Below, piece by piece: positions 25,377-33,010 of a stretch of 47,525 bases of DNA. Source of the DNA: Pseudoxanthomonas mexicana (GTDB taxonomy: Bacteria; Pseudomonadota; Gammaproteobacteria; Xanthomonadales; Xanthomonadaceae); the NCBI RefSeq assembly GCF_010093385.1, contig NZ_PDWV01000030.1:1-47525 (forward strand), in the 5' to 3' direction. A program made the translations under genes and the position numbers. The notes beneath the pieces are model-generated. The model ran no database searches, was not told the origin of the DNA, and saw nothing but the letters and a program-made list of their open reading frames with translations. Within the stretch, counting starts at the first letter, position 1, and every line of letters starts with the position of its first letter.

Positions 25377-25904
25377 TCAGCCCTCCGGCAGCACCTGCGC
25401 CATCACCCAGTCTTCCTTCGGGTCGTCGCCCACGTGGAAGATCGACCGGCCGACGATCTGGAAGCCGTGCTTGCGCCAGAAGCGGATCGCCTGCGACGAC
25501 TCCTGCCACACCGTCAGCCACACCGAGCGCGAGCCGCGCAGGCGTGCGGCGGCCAGCAGGTGCGAGACCAGCACCGCCGCAATGCCACGACCATGGAAGG
25601 CTTCGTCCAGGTAGATGCGCGCCAGTTCCACCGTGGGTTGCAGGCCCACGTCGGTCGGCGGCAGCGTGCCCCAGCGCAGTTGCGCGAAGCCCGCCCACAC
25701 ACCGTCCTGCTCCACGATCAACGTGAGCGTGTCCGGGTCGCGGATCTCCTGCGCCTGTCGCTCGGGCGTATAGGCCTGCGCAACGAACGCCGCGACGTTC
25801 TCGGGTGTGCTGCAATGGCCGTTGGCGGCCAGGAAGGTGCGCCGCATCATCGCGGACAGTTCAGCGGCTTCGGACAGCCGCGCGGGTCGGATTTCGGTTT
25901 TCAT
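25377..25904 (-). CDS. GNAT-family N-acetyltransferase
   Basis: A 175-residue acyl-CoA-dependent acetyltransferase. The acetyl-CoA-binding motif A is ELARIYLDEAFHGRGIAAVLV (HGRGIA loop) and motif B is QAIRFWRKHGFQIVGR. Substrate unknown. The ATG at 25904 is used; an upstream extension of 32 codons overlaps the intergenic region. It is convergent with the small exported protein gene. Confidence 0.88.
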   Translation of the reverse strand: MKTEIRPARLSEAAELSAMMRRTFLAANGHCSTPENVAAFVAQAYTPERQAQEIRDPDTLTLIVEQDGVWAGFAQLRWGTLPPTDVGLQPTVELARIYLDEAFHGRGIAAVLVSHLLAAARLRGSRSVWLTVWQESSQAIRFWRKHGFQIVGRSIFHVGDDPKEDWVMAQVLPEG

Positions 25905-26026
25905 GCACCGTGCATGGTACGTGCTTCCATGCCGTGAAAGAACGCGGAGACCGTGCGGATGAGGCCAATGTGAGTCTTGCGGGCGCCCATCGCCTACCAT
26001 GGCCCCCCTTTGTTCCGGATGTACCC

Positions 26027-26656
26027 ATGCTCCGCTGGCTGATCCTGAGCCTGCTGCTCATTCCGCTTTTCGATGCGCGCGCGGCCGGCGACGAAGCCGC
26101 CGTGCGTGCCACCTTCGCGGCGTACAAGGCGGCCGTGCTGGCGCAGCAGGGCGAGCGCGCCGCCGACAACGTCACCACCGGTACGCTGCGCGAGTACGCG
26201 CGCTACCGCGAACTGGCCCTCTCTGCGCCGCGTGCCGCGCTGGAAGCGTTGCCCATGACCGAGTGCCTGCAGGTGCTGATCATCCGTGCCCGCGTACCTG
26301 TCGCCGATCTGCGCGCGATGGACGGACGCCGGGTGTTCACCCATGCGGTGGATCGTGGCTGGATCGGCCGCGAAGGCGTGGAGCGCAGCGAGCTGGGCAC
26401 CGTGCAGGTGGACGGCGACCGCGCGGCGGCGCGGCTGAAGATCGGCGCCACCGAGCTGCCGGTCGATTTCGAGTTCGAGCGCGAACCGGGCGGCTGGCGT
26501 TTCAATCTCATCCCGCTGACCACCATGAGCGAAGACGTGTTCAAGCAACTGGCCCGGCAGAACGGCGTCAGCGAGAACGAGATGGTGATGACGCTGCTGC
26601 GGGGCTTGTCGGAAGCCCCGGTGGACGAGCGCCTGTGGGATCCGCCGACACCGTAG
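26027..26656 (+). CDS. Exported protein of unknown function
   Basis: A 209-residue protein with a clear signal peptide (WLILSLLLIPLFDARAAG). The mature part has an NTF2/SnoaL-like look (AAVRATFAAYKAAVLAQQGERAADNVT, later a beta-rich GWRFNLIPL), but this is only suggestive. It begins 122 nt from the divergent GNAT gene and is convergent with the next small gene (6 nt between stops). Function not assigned. Confidence 0.75.
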   Translation: MLRWLILSLLLIPLFDARAAGDEAAVRATFAAYKAAVLAQQGERAADNVTTGTLREYARYRELALSAPRAALEALPMTECLQVLIIRARVPVADLRAMDGRRVFTHAVDRGWIGREGVERSELGTVQVDGDRAAARLKIGATELPVDFEFEREPGGWRFNLIPLTTMSEDVFKQLARQNGVSENEMVMTLLRGLSEAPVDERLWDPPTP

Positions 26657-26662
26657 TGCGGG

Positions 26663-26917
26663 TCAGCGCCGAGCGAACACCTCGGGCGGCGCGCGTACCG
26701 GGCTGCGATGCGCGGACAGCTCGCCCACCAGCCCCAGCTGCGCGGAGAAATCCGCCAGCCGCGCCCACACGTAGGGCTGCAGGTCGTCGGGGGCGGTGTC
26801 GTACACCTGCCGCCACAGCCGGTCCATGAACATGCGCGGCTCCTCGCGCAGCGCTCCGCGTTCGATGCGCTCCCCGGCGGCGGCCAGTGCGGCCCGGATG
26901 TCGGCCAACGTGTCCAT
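26663..26917 (-). CDS. Small hypothetical protein
   Basis: An 84-residue, probably cytoplasmic helical protein starting MDTLADIRAALAAAGERIERG and ending near PPEVFARR, without membrane segments or cysteines. Another in-frame ATG lies 8 codons upstream at 26941. Not recognised; coding preference at third positions supports a real gene. Confidence 0.6.
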   Translation of the reverse strand: MDTLADIRAALAAAGERIERGALREEPRMFMDRLWRQVYDTAPDDLQPYVWARLADFSAQLGLVGELSAHRSPVRAPPEVFARR

Positions 26918-27000
26918 GCGCGCAGGGTAAGGGCCGTGCATGCCGATTGTGTTACATGAGCCCCGACCGTCCGACGATCGGCGCAAAACCGTGAACGCGG

Positions 27001-27894
27001 TTACGGTCCCGGCTTTCCGCGCGGCGTCGCGCCAGCCGGTTCGAACAGCCAGCGCATCGCACGCCGGTAGGCCTCGCCGATGGTGGCGGCGTGCGTGCCG
27101 CCTTCGATCTCGATCAGCGCCACCTGCCAGGGCGCCGGTGGCTGCGCGGACCAGGCACTGGCCCACTCGCGTGCGATCTGCCGGCGCGCCTCGGTATCGC
27201 GGGTGCCGCTGACCACCGCCACCCGCAGGTCCTGGCGGGCATGGGCCGAGGCCGGCGCGAACAGCTGCTCCCGCGCCGGGCCCTGCGCCGGATTGCTGGC
27301 GATGCGTCCCCAGAACAGGTCCGGCGCCTCGCGCGCCGACCACAGCACGAAGTAACCGCCACGCGACTGCCCCAGCAGGATGCGCCGTGCGGGGTCGGCG
27401 GCGTAGCGGCGCTCCACTTCGGGCACCAGTTGGTCGCGCAGGAAGGCCAGGAACCCCGATGCCCCACCCTGCTCCGGGGTGGCGTCCGGCCCCGGCGCGG
27501 TGAAGTCGGTATTGCGCCAGTTGACGGCCGGGTCGAAGCCGCCGTAGGCGATGCCGACGATGATCGCCTCGGGCAACTGCTCGTCGTAATGCAGGAACAG
27601 GTGCGTTGGCGCCAGCAGCGGGAACAGGCTGTCCCCGTCCAGGACGTACACCACCGGGTAGCGCGTCGGCGCGGCGGCGTCGTAGCCCTCGGGGTAGCGT
27701 ACGAAGATGTGGTGCTCGCGCCCAGAACCGCGGTCCGTCAGCGGGAAATAGTCGCCCTTCAGCGCTGGCAGGTGCGCCAGCGGGCCCTGCACGCCCGCAC
27801 CGTCCGGGGCGGCAGGCACGGGCGGCGCCGCCCACGCCGCAGGCATCACGACGGCCAGCAGCCACACCAGGAGAAACGTCGTGCGAAGGATCAT
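27001..27894 (-). CDS. Secreted alpha/beta-hydrolase esterase (esterase D / Fes-like, PF00756)
   Basis: A 297-residue protein with a signal peptide (FLLVWLLAVVMPAAWAAP) and an esterase D-type alpha/beta-hydrolase domain. The nucleophile elbow is ILLGQSRGGYF (G-x-S-x-G) and a late HAATIGEAYRRA provides the probable catalytic His; an early RYPVVYVLDGDSLF is typical of the BesA/Fes/IroE group. It could hydrolyse a siderophore ester, an acyl-glycan or a feruloyl ester in the periplasm; no siderophore gene is near. The AraC-type regulator is divergent, 78 nt away. Confidence 0.82.
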   Translation of the reverse strand: MILRTTFLLVWLLAVVMPAAWAAPPVPAAPDGAGVQGPLAHLPALKGDYFPLTDRGSGREHHIFVRYPEGYDAAAPTRYPVVYVLDGDSLFPLLAPTHLFLHYDEQLPEAIIVGIAYGGFDPAVNWRNTDFTAPGPDATPEQGGASGFLAFLRDQLVPEVERRYAADPARRILLGQSRGGYFVLWSAREAPDLFWGRIASNPAQGPAREQLFAPASAHARQDLRVAVVSGTRDTEARRQIAREWASAWSAQPPAPWQVALIEIEGGTHAATIGEAYRRAMRWLFEPAGATPRGKPGP

Positions 27895-27912
27895 GCCGAA
27901 TACCTCATCGAT

Positions 27913-27932
27913 GCCGGGCCGGCGGGCCCGGC
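27913..27932. repeat. GC palindrome in the esterase/araC divergent region
   Basis: GCCGGGCC-GGCG-GGCCCGGC, a perfect 8-bp inverted repeat, lies just downstream of a minus-strand -10-like GATAAT (27939-27934) for the esterase gene. It could be an operator or leader hairpin; GC-rich palindromes also arise by chance here. Confidence 0.35.
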
Positions 27933-27972
27933 CATTATCGCCATCCCGGCTCGACGGGGTGGACGCGGCACA

Positions 27973-28482
27973 ATGGCCGCCCGTACCCGCGAAGCGTCCT
28001 CCACGGTGAAACCCCGCCCTGATCTGCTGCGCCGGCTGCTGCGCGCGAAGGACCGCATGGATGCCGCTCCCGACCAGGACTGGCCCATCCCCCGGCTGGC
28101 CGAGCTCAGCGCGGTTTCGCCGGCGCATTTCGCCCGCGCCTTCAGACAGGCCTTCGGACTGCCGCCGCATCGCTACCTGCTGACGCGGCGCATCGAGCGC
28201 GCCGCGGCGCTGCTGCGCGACACCGATGCGCCCGTCATCGACATCGCGCTGCAGACCGGCTGGCGCAGCATCGGCACCTTCGGCCGCATCTTCCGCGACA
28301 TCACCGGCGAAAGCCCGGGCGAATGCCGCCTGCGTGCGCGCAACGCCCTGGACACCCGCGGAGGCATGCCCGAGTGCGTGGTGCGCGCGGCGGAACGTCC
28401 GGACCTGAAGAGCGCAGTTCTGGAGAAGCGCCGGCGAGCGGGCGCGACTAAGGTGGCTGCCCCGACCGAGGAGGCTCCATGA
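27973..28482 (+). CDS. AraC-family regulator (short, HTH only)
   Basis: A 169-residue protein made almost entirely of the double helix-turn-helix of AraC/XylS regulators: IPRLAELSAVSPAHFARAFRQAFG (first HTH) and VIDIALQTGWRSIGTFGRIFRDITG (second). No separate ligand domain is present, only a 60-residue C-terminal tail. The ATG at 27973 is used; an in-frame GTG 11 codons later is an alternative. Its stop overlaps the VOC gene start by 4 nt (ATGA), and it is divergent from the esterase gene. It probably regulates its own operon. Confidence 0.85.
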   Translation: MAARTREASSTVKPRPDLLRRLLRAKDRMDAAPDQDWPIPRLAELSAVSPAHFARAFRQAFGLPPHRYLLTRRIERAAALLRDTDAPVIDIALQTGWRSIGTFGRIFRDITGESPGECRLRARNALDTRGGMPECVVRAAERPDLKSAVLEKRRRAGATKVAAPTEEAP

Positions 28483-28898
28483 GCGAAGGCATCGAGGTAA
28501 TAGGCATCTATGTGCGCGACCAGGACGAGGCGCTGGCGTTCTACGTGGACAGGCTGGGCTTCCGCGTCCAGGCGGACGTGCGCAACGGCGACTATCGCTG
28601 GCTGACGGTGCAGCACCCGGAACAACCGACCCTGCAGCTGGGCCTGTTCCGGCCCGGCCCGCCGGTGCACGACGCCGCCACCGCCGATGCTTTGCACGGA
28701 CTGGTGGCGAAGGGCGCCATGCCGCCCCTAGTGCTGCAGGTGAAGGACTGTCGTGCGGCTTACGAGGCGCTGAGCGCGAAGGGCGTGGAATTCATCCAGG
28801 AACCCATCCGCCGCTACGGCCAAGTCGACGCCGGCTTTCGTGATCCGTCCGGCAACGGCTGGAAGATGATCGAACGCCAGCGCAAGGAGACGGCATGA
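28479..28898 (+). CDS. VOC-superfamily (glyoxalase/dioxygenase-like) protein
   Basis: A 139-residue vicinal-oxygen-chelate protein with two beta-alpha-beta-beta-beta units: EVIGIYVRDQDEALAFYVDRLGF at the start and VLQVKDCRAAYEALSAKGVEF then DAGFRDPSGNGWKMIE at the end. Such proteins are glyoxalases, dioxygenases or resistance proteins; AraC-linked members are often of unknown function. It is coupled by 4-nt ATGA overlaps to both the AraC gene before it and the membrane protein after it. Confidence 0.85.
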   Translation: MSEGIEVIGIYVRDQDEALAFYVDRLGFRVQADVRNGDYRWLTVQHPEQPTLQLGLFRPGPPVHDAATADALHGLVAKGAMPPLVLQVKDCRAAYEALSAKGVEFIQEPIRRYGQVDAGFRDPSGNGWKMIERQRKETA

Positions 28899-29131
28899 GC
28901 CTCGCGCGCTTCTCACGACAGAGCCACCGCGGGCTCTCGATCGTGTTCACACTGACGGTCGCGCTGAACTTCGCCTGGCGCGCGGCCGCACAGGGCGAAC
29001 CGCCGGCGTGGGTGACGTACGCGCCGCTGCCACCGCTGTTCCTGCAGCTGTTCACCGGCCTGTACCTGTTCGCCCTGCCCTACCTGCGGCACCGGCATGC
29101 CGACAGCGCGGATCGGCGACAGGCTTCATAA
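28895..29131 (+). CDS. Small membrane protein, unknown function
   Basis: A 78-residue protein with two likely transmembrane segments (about 14-32 and 42-63, the second PPLFLQLFTGLYLFALPYL). Not recognised. The ATG overlaps the VOC stop in ATGA, making it the third gene of an araC-VOC-membrane-protein operon. Confidence 0.7.
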   Translation: MSLARFSRQSHRGLSIVFTLTVALNFAWRAAAQGEPPAWVTYAPLPPLFLQLFTGLYLFALPYLRHRHADSADRRQAS

Positions 29132-29160
29132 GGCTCCCCGTCCGCAGGTCGCGCCGCCGC

Positions 29161-29379
29161 TCATTTCTTCATGGCCGCCACGATCTCGGACACCCCAAGC
29201 CCGAGTTCGAGCTGCAGGCGCACGTACTCGCGTTCCTTGCGCGACAGCGGGCGCCCCATTTCGATGCGTACGTCCTCGGCTTCCAGGATGCGCAGGATCC
29301 TCGGCAAGGCCGAGCCGATGGCGTCAGGCCCGTAACCCGCTTCCCGCAGGGCGGCGCTGAGGATGGTTTCGGTGTCCAT
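29161..29379 (-). CDS. Small hypothetical helical protein
   Basis: A 72-residue protein starting MDTETILSAALREAGYGPDAIG and ending GLGVSEIVAAMKK. It is charged, helical and without membrane segments; the tail resembles a DNA- or RNA-binding helix pair but no family is recognised. The frame extends 14 codons upstream to 29421, but the ATG at 29379 is the more natural start. Confidence 0.6.
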   Translation of the reverse strand: MDTETILSAALREAGYGPDAIGSALPRILRILEAEDVRIEMGRPLSRKEREYVRLQLELGLGVSEIVAAMKK

Positions 29380-29471
29380 GCGTGATCCAGATCGAATGAG
29401 GGAGCGCATTGTGCGCCCCAACGGCCGGATCAGGTGAATTTACCGCCAAAGGCGTTACGCCAACGCGCTCT

Positions 29472-30197
29472 TCAGCGGCGCGCGGACCGTGCGCGTCTTC
29501 CCTTGCTGCTCTGCGCGGTGGCGCGACTGCGCACGAACTCCGGGAAGGTGTCCGCCAATGAGTCCTTGTCCGGCAGGATGTAGAACACCCCGCCCCGCTC
29601 GAACGTCGGGCGGATGACCTGCTCGTAGAACTCGGGTGCGACGTTGATGCAGCCATGGGTGACGCGGTTGTCGTCCGGCGAAGGCGAGGCCAAGCGCTCG
29701 ACGCGCCTCTCGGCCGGGACGCCGGTCGCCGTCGGATGGATCGAGACTGCGGAATCGTAATCCACCCACAGCACGCGGCCCGCATCGATCGACGGGCCAT
29801 AACCGCCCACGAAGCGTCCGGCGGGTGTCGTGCGGTCCCGACCGGGAATCTCGCGAAGCGCGAGGCCGCTGATGCCCGGCGCCGTGTGATCGCCGATGGC
29901 CGAACCGAAGAGACCGGGCGCCGCACCGCGAAGGCGTCCATCGCCGCCGAACACCAGGATCTGCGCAGCGGCCTTGTCGATGACCGCGAACGGAAAACCT
30001 TCGCTGTCCTTGGCGGCGACCACCCAACCGGCGAGCTCGATCACCGTCTCGGACACGTCCTGTTCGGGCGGAAGCAGGTCGACGGACGCGACGGAGGATG
30101 CTGTGCTCTCCTCGGCGCGCACCACATCGCTGCTCGCGAAAGCCAGTGCCAACAGCAGTGCGCCACAGGCGCTCCGGATTGCAGGGTGCATGAACAT
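29472..30197 (-). CDS. L,D-transpeptidase (YkuD domain), second copy in the window
   Basis: A 241-residue exported protein with an N-terminal signal peptide (ACGALLLALAFASSDVVRA). The YkuD domain has VDYDSAVSIHP and the active-site segment NRVTHGCINVAPEFYEQV with catalytic His and Cys in the standard THGCIN form, unlike the EGC variant at 3184-3693. The C-terminal tail is Arg/Ser rich. It would cross-link peptidoglycan or attach a lipoprotein. Start: ATG at 30197, or two codons later at 30191. It follows the Lpp-like gene on the same strand after a terminator. Confidence 0.86.
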   Translation of the reverse strand: MFMHPAIRSACGALLLALAFASSDVVRAEESTASSVASVDLLPPEQDVSETVIELAGWVVAAKDSEGFPFAVIDKAAAQILVFGGDGRLRGAAPGLFGSAIGDHTAPGISGLALREIPGRDRTTPAGRFVGGYGPSIDAGRVLWVDYDSAVSIHPTATGVPAERRVERLASPSPDDNRVTHGCINVAPEFYEQVIRPTFERGGVFYILPDKDSLADTFPEFVRSRATAQSSKGRRARSARR

Positions 30198-30235
30198 GCG
30201 GATGGGACGGGTCCTTGAAACGATAAATGGGCAAA

Positions 30236-30268
30236 GCAAAGAAACCGGTGACCACAAGAAGTCACCGG
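30236..30268 (-). terminator. Terminator after the Lpp-like gene
   Basis: CCGGTGAC-TTCTTGTG-GTCACCGG on the minus strand is a perfect 8-bp stem followed by a T-rich TTTCTTTGCTTTG. It lies 41 nt after the lipoprotein stop and before the L,D-transpeptidase gene. Confidence 0.75.
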
Positions 30269-30309
30269 ATCCCGGGTTGAAACCGTTCGTCACAACGTGG
30301 CGAGAACGA

Positions 30310-30585
30310 TCAACCGCGCGGCACGCGGCGCGGTGCCTCCTCGAGCTGCCGGACGCGGCTTTCCATCTGGTCCAGACGCTGGTTGGCCTGCTGCGCGGAC
30401 TGGTTGGCGGATTCGGCACTCTGCGCAGCGCCCTGCACCTTGGTGTCGAGCTGGTCGAGGCGCGAGTTGATGGTGGCGAACTCGTCGTCGTAGGTGGCGC
30501 AGCCGGCAAGGCCCACGCCCGCGACGATCGCCACGCCGAGCACACGCGCCATCGCCAGGTGTTTCTTCTTGTTGGTCGTAAACAT
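30310..30585 (-). CDS. Lpp/OprI-like lipoprotein
   Basis: A 91-residue outer-membrane lipoprotein. After a signal peptide, the lipobox LAGC gives Cys29, followed by a heptad-repeat coiled coil (FATINSRLDQLDTKVQ through ANQRLDQMESRVRQLEE) as in Lpp/OprI. Braun lipoprotein ends in a Lys that is linked to peptidoglycan; this one ends RRVPRG and has no C-terminal Lys. A strong ribosome binding site (AAGGAGGA, 30598-30591) and a promoter (-10 TATATT, 30619-30614; -35 TTGCGG, 30644-30639) with its own terminator suggest an abundant, monocistronic product. Confidence 0.82.
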   Translation of the reverse strand: MFTTNKKKHLAMARVLGVAIVAGVGLAGCATYDDEFATINSRLDQLDTKVQGAAQSAESANQSAQQANQRLDQMESRVRQLEEAPRRVPRG

Positions 30586-30892
30586 TCCAATCCTCCTTCG
30601 TCTGGGGCCCCGGAATATAGCGGCCTTTTCAGCGGTAGCCGCAAGTCCACTTCAGCTTAGGTTGGAGTACGTAGACACGCCGTGAAGATCGCAGCGGCGA
30701 GCCTCGCGGCGCTTGTTCGGAAGAATCCATCGTTTTGTTGAACCGGTTCGCAGTCGCGCCAAGCAGCGCCTCACAGTCCTTGCGTGCGTGCAGGAGATTG
30801 CGACACGAAATCCGAGATCGCGTGACGGCCCCATGCGGCGTGTCCTTTCGTGTGGAAGCGGGCGTAGGCGGCGTCGAGCGCGCGAACGTGTC
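30586..30892. other. Intergenic region without a recognised gene
   Basis: About 300 bases between the Lpp-like gene and the exported protein gene at 30893. Its first 60 bases hold the lipoprotein's ribosome binding site and promoter. From about 30660 to 30892 no supported coding region, RNA gene or repeat was seen; the sequence is less GC-skewed than neighbouring genes and contains a minor AACCGGTT palindrome. Confidence 0.6.
30614..30644 (-). promoter_or_regulatory. Candidate promoter of the Lpp-like gene
   Basis: Minus-strand TTGCGG (30644-30639), 19-bp spacer, TATATT (30619-30614). The long spacer makes the -35 assignment uncertain; the -10 is good. Confidence 0.5.
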
Positions 30893-31546
30893 TCAACACC
30901 CCATCGGCGGCAGGAACGATACCGTCGATACCACCACCCATCTGCCCTTCCGCAGCACCTCCACCCGCACCCGCACCGTGCTGATCGCCACGAACGGCAG
31001 CACCGTGCCCAGCACATCGTCCTGGCCGATGCGCGGAATCCAGTCATCCGCCCGCGACGGGTCGCCCTGAGCGGTGGCGTGCGCGCGTACCGCCTGCTCC
31101 AACTCCGCCTGGGTGTAGGGCGGAAAGCACGCGTGCTGCTCGGCCGACGGCGTCGGCAGGACGAACGAGACGGCATCCACCGCCTCCGCCGCTTCCCAGC
31201 CGGAGACGCAGTGCTTCCAGCCGGTCAGGTCCAGATGCGGCCCTTCCGCGCTCAGGCCCAGGCTGGTTTCGTACTGCACGCGCACGCGCCAGGTTTCACC
31301 CGGCTGCGCGGGCTGCAATTGCAGGGTGGCGCCATACACCTCGTCACCCAGCTCCAGCGGGACCGTCAGCAGGGCCGGCACCGGTCCTTCATGCCGCCAC
31401 CCCGAGAACGATGTGTCGGCACCCGCATGCGGCAGTACACGCAGGCCGACCAGCGCCTGCGTGTGCGCCCGCAACGACACGCACAGCAACATCAGGCACA
31501 GCAGGGCGCCCAGCCGCCATCGTGCCATTCCGTGCATCTCCTTCAT
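30893..31546 (-). CDS. Exported protein of unknown function
   Basis: A 217-residue protein with a signal peptide (RWRLGALLCLMLLCVSLRAHTQA) and a mature, probably beta-rich domain with two or three cysteines (GWKHCVSG, HACFPPY, ending PPMGC). Not recognised. The ATG at 31546 follows GGGGAG at ideal distance; further Met codons lie 4 and 7 positions later, and the frame is open for 37 codons upstream. It stands alone between the lipoprotein gene and the divergent topoisomerase cluster. Confidence 0.7.
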   Translation of the reverse strand: MKEMHGMARWRLGALLCLMLLCVSLRAHTQALVGLRVLPHAGADTSFSGWRHEGPVPALLTVPLELGDEVYGATLQLQPAQPGETWRVRVQYETSLGLSAEGPHLDLTGWKHCVSGWEAAEAVDAVSFVLPTPSAEQHACFPPYTQAELEQAVRAHATAQGDPSRADDWIPRIGQDDVLGTVLPFVAISTVRVRVEVLRKGRWVVVSTVSFLPPMGC

Positions 31547-31722
31547 CCTTGCTCCCCACAAGAAGCAGTAGCCGGTTCGGATGGTAGCGCGATGCGCGGC
31601 GATGTCGGACGCCATGCCGTGCCTGAACACCATCGGGCGCGGCGGCATCGGCTTCACGAAAGCGTGACCCGGCCACGCCTAAGTTCGGGGCGGACCCTAC
31701 GCGCCACGCGCAGAGGAACGCC

Positions 31723-32010
31723 ATGACCATGATCAGACTGCGGGCCACCGGTCCGCGTACCGGATTCGATGCCCTGCTGGCCGACCTGCACGGCATGGAG
31801 GGCGTGGAGCGGGCCGAGGAACTGGCCGACCTCATGCCGCACATGGATGATGAGGATTCCAGTTCCGCCGGACTGATGGACGACCGCGGCGGCGATGTGC
31901 GCGCCCTGGAGATCGAAGTGCTGTCGCCGCACGCGGACCTGGTACGCGAGGCTGCCGCCGACATCGCAGGCCAGTACGGTCTGGTGCTGGAATTCGTGGA
32001 CGACTTCTGA
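31723..32010 (+). CDS. Small acidic hypothetical protein next to topoisomerase IB
   Basis: A 95-residue, strongly acidic protein (DLMPHMDDEDSSSAGLMDD; ends FVDDF) starting MTMIRLRATGPRTGFDALL. The middle resembles a ferredoxin-like beta-alpha-beta fold but no family is recognised. It begins the plus-strand pair with the topoisomerase IB gene, whose ATG is 6 nt after its stop, so the two were one transcription unit. Confidence 0.7.
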   Translation: MTMIRLRATGPRTGFDALLADLHGMEGVERAEELADLMPHMDDEDSSSAGLMDDRGGDVRALEIEVLSPHADLVREAAADIAGQYGLVLEFVDDF

Positions 32011-32016
32011 GGCGCG

Positions 32017-33010
32017 ATGGCCGGGCTGCTGCATACCTCGGATGCGATGCCCGGCCTGCGACGGCAGCGACGCGGGCGCGGTTTCGTGTACCTGGACGCG
32101 CGTGGGCGCCCCGTGCGCGCGCCCGCCACGCTGGCGCGCATCCGTCGCCTGGCCATTCCGCCGGCCTATACCGACGTGTGGATCTGCGCGCAGGCCAACG
32201 ACACCTGCAGGCCACCGGCCGCGACGCGCGCGGCCGCAAGCAGTACCGCTACCATCGCGACTGGCATGCCGAACGCGGCGCACGCAAGTGCGACCGCCTG
32301 CTCGCCTTCGCCGACGCCCTGCCCCGCCTGCGCCGACGCGTCCGCGCAGACCTGGCACTGCCAGGGTTTCCGCGCGGCAAGGTCGTGGCGCTGGTGGTGG
32401 CCCTGCTGGGGCAGACCCTGCTGCGCGTGGGCAACGCCAGCTACCAGAAGGCCAACGGCTCCTACGGCATCACCACGCTGCGCAACGTGCATGCGCGCTT
32501 CATCGCCGGCAGCGAAGTACGCTTCGCCTTCCGCGGCAAGGGCGGCAAGACGCTGGAAGCGCGCGTCGACGATGCGCGCCTGGTGCGGCTGGTGCGCCGT
32601 TGCCGGCAACTGCCCGGGCAGGCGCTGTTCCAGTACCGCGATGGCGACACCGTGCAACGCATCGGTTCCGGCGACGTCAACGCCTATCTGCAGGATGTGT
32701 GGGCGGCCCGTTCACCGCGAAGGATTTCCGTACCTGGGGCGCCACGCTGTACGCCTTCCGCACACTGGCGACGACGGAGGTGCCCGAGGCGGAAGCGGCC
32801 CGTCGGCAGGTCCGCATGCAGGTCCTGCGCGACACCGCCGCCATCCTCGGCAACACCCCGCGCATCTGCGAGCGCTGCTACGTGGACCCGCGCGTGTTCG
32901 AAGGCTGGGAAGACGGCCGCCTGCAGCGCGTGGCGGCGAATGCGCGTGGCCCCCGGCAATGGGAACAGGCGGCGACCCGCTTCCTCAAGCGCACGCGCCG
33001 CGGATCATGA
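32017..33010 (+). pseudogene. DNA topoisomerase IB (poxvirus-type), broken by two frameshifts
   Basis: The homology runs through three frames. Frame 1 (32017 to about 32200) gives RIRRLAIPPAYTDVWICAQAN; frame 2 (about 32205 to 32700) continues HLQATGRDARGRKQYRYH and QKANGSYGITTLRNVH; frame 3 (about 32701 to 33010) gives PFTAKDFRTWGAT and ERCYVDPRVFEGW, which includes the probable active-site Tyr. Each junction needs one base restored, near 32201-32204 and near 32700. Intact, the enzyme would relax supercoiled DNA through a 3'-phosphotyrosine. Apart from the two shifts the sequence reads cleanly, so either the lesions are recent or the sequence has errors. Its stop overlaps the end of the convergent ligD by 3-6 bases. 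Confidence 0.85.

Noticed and set aside
31547..31722. Small hairpin TCACG-AAAG-CGTGA (near 31660) before the small acidic gene as a regulatory element
   Set aside because: A 5-bp stem alone is weak evidence, and no promoter spacing could be fitted around it.
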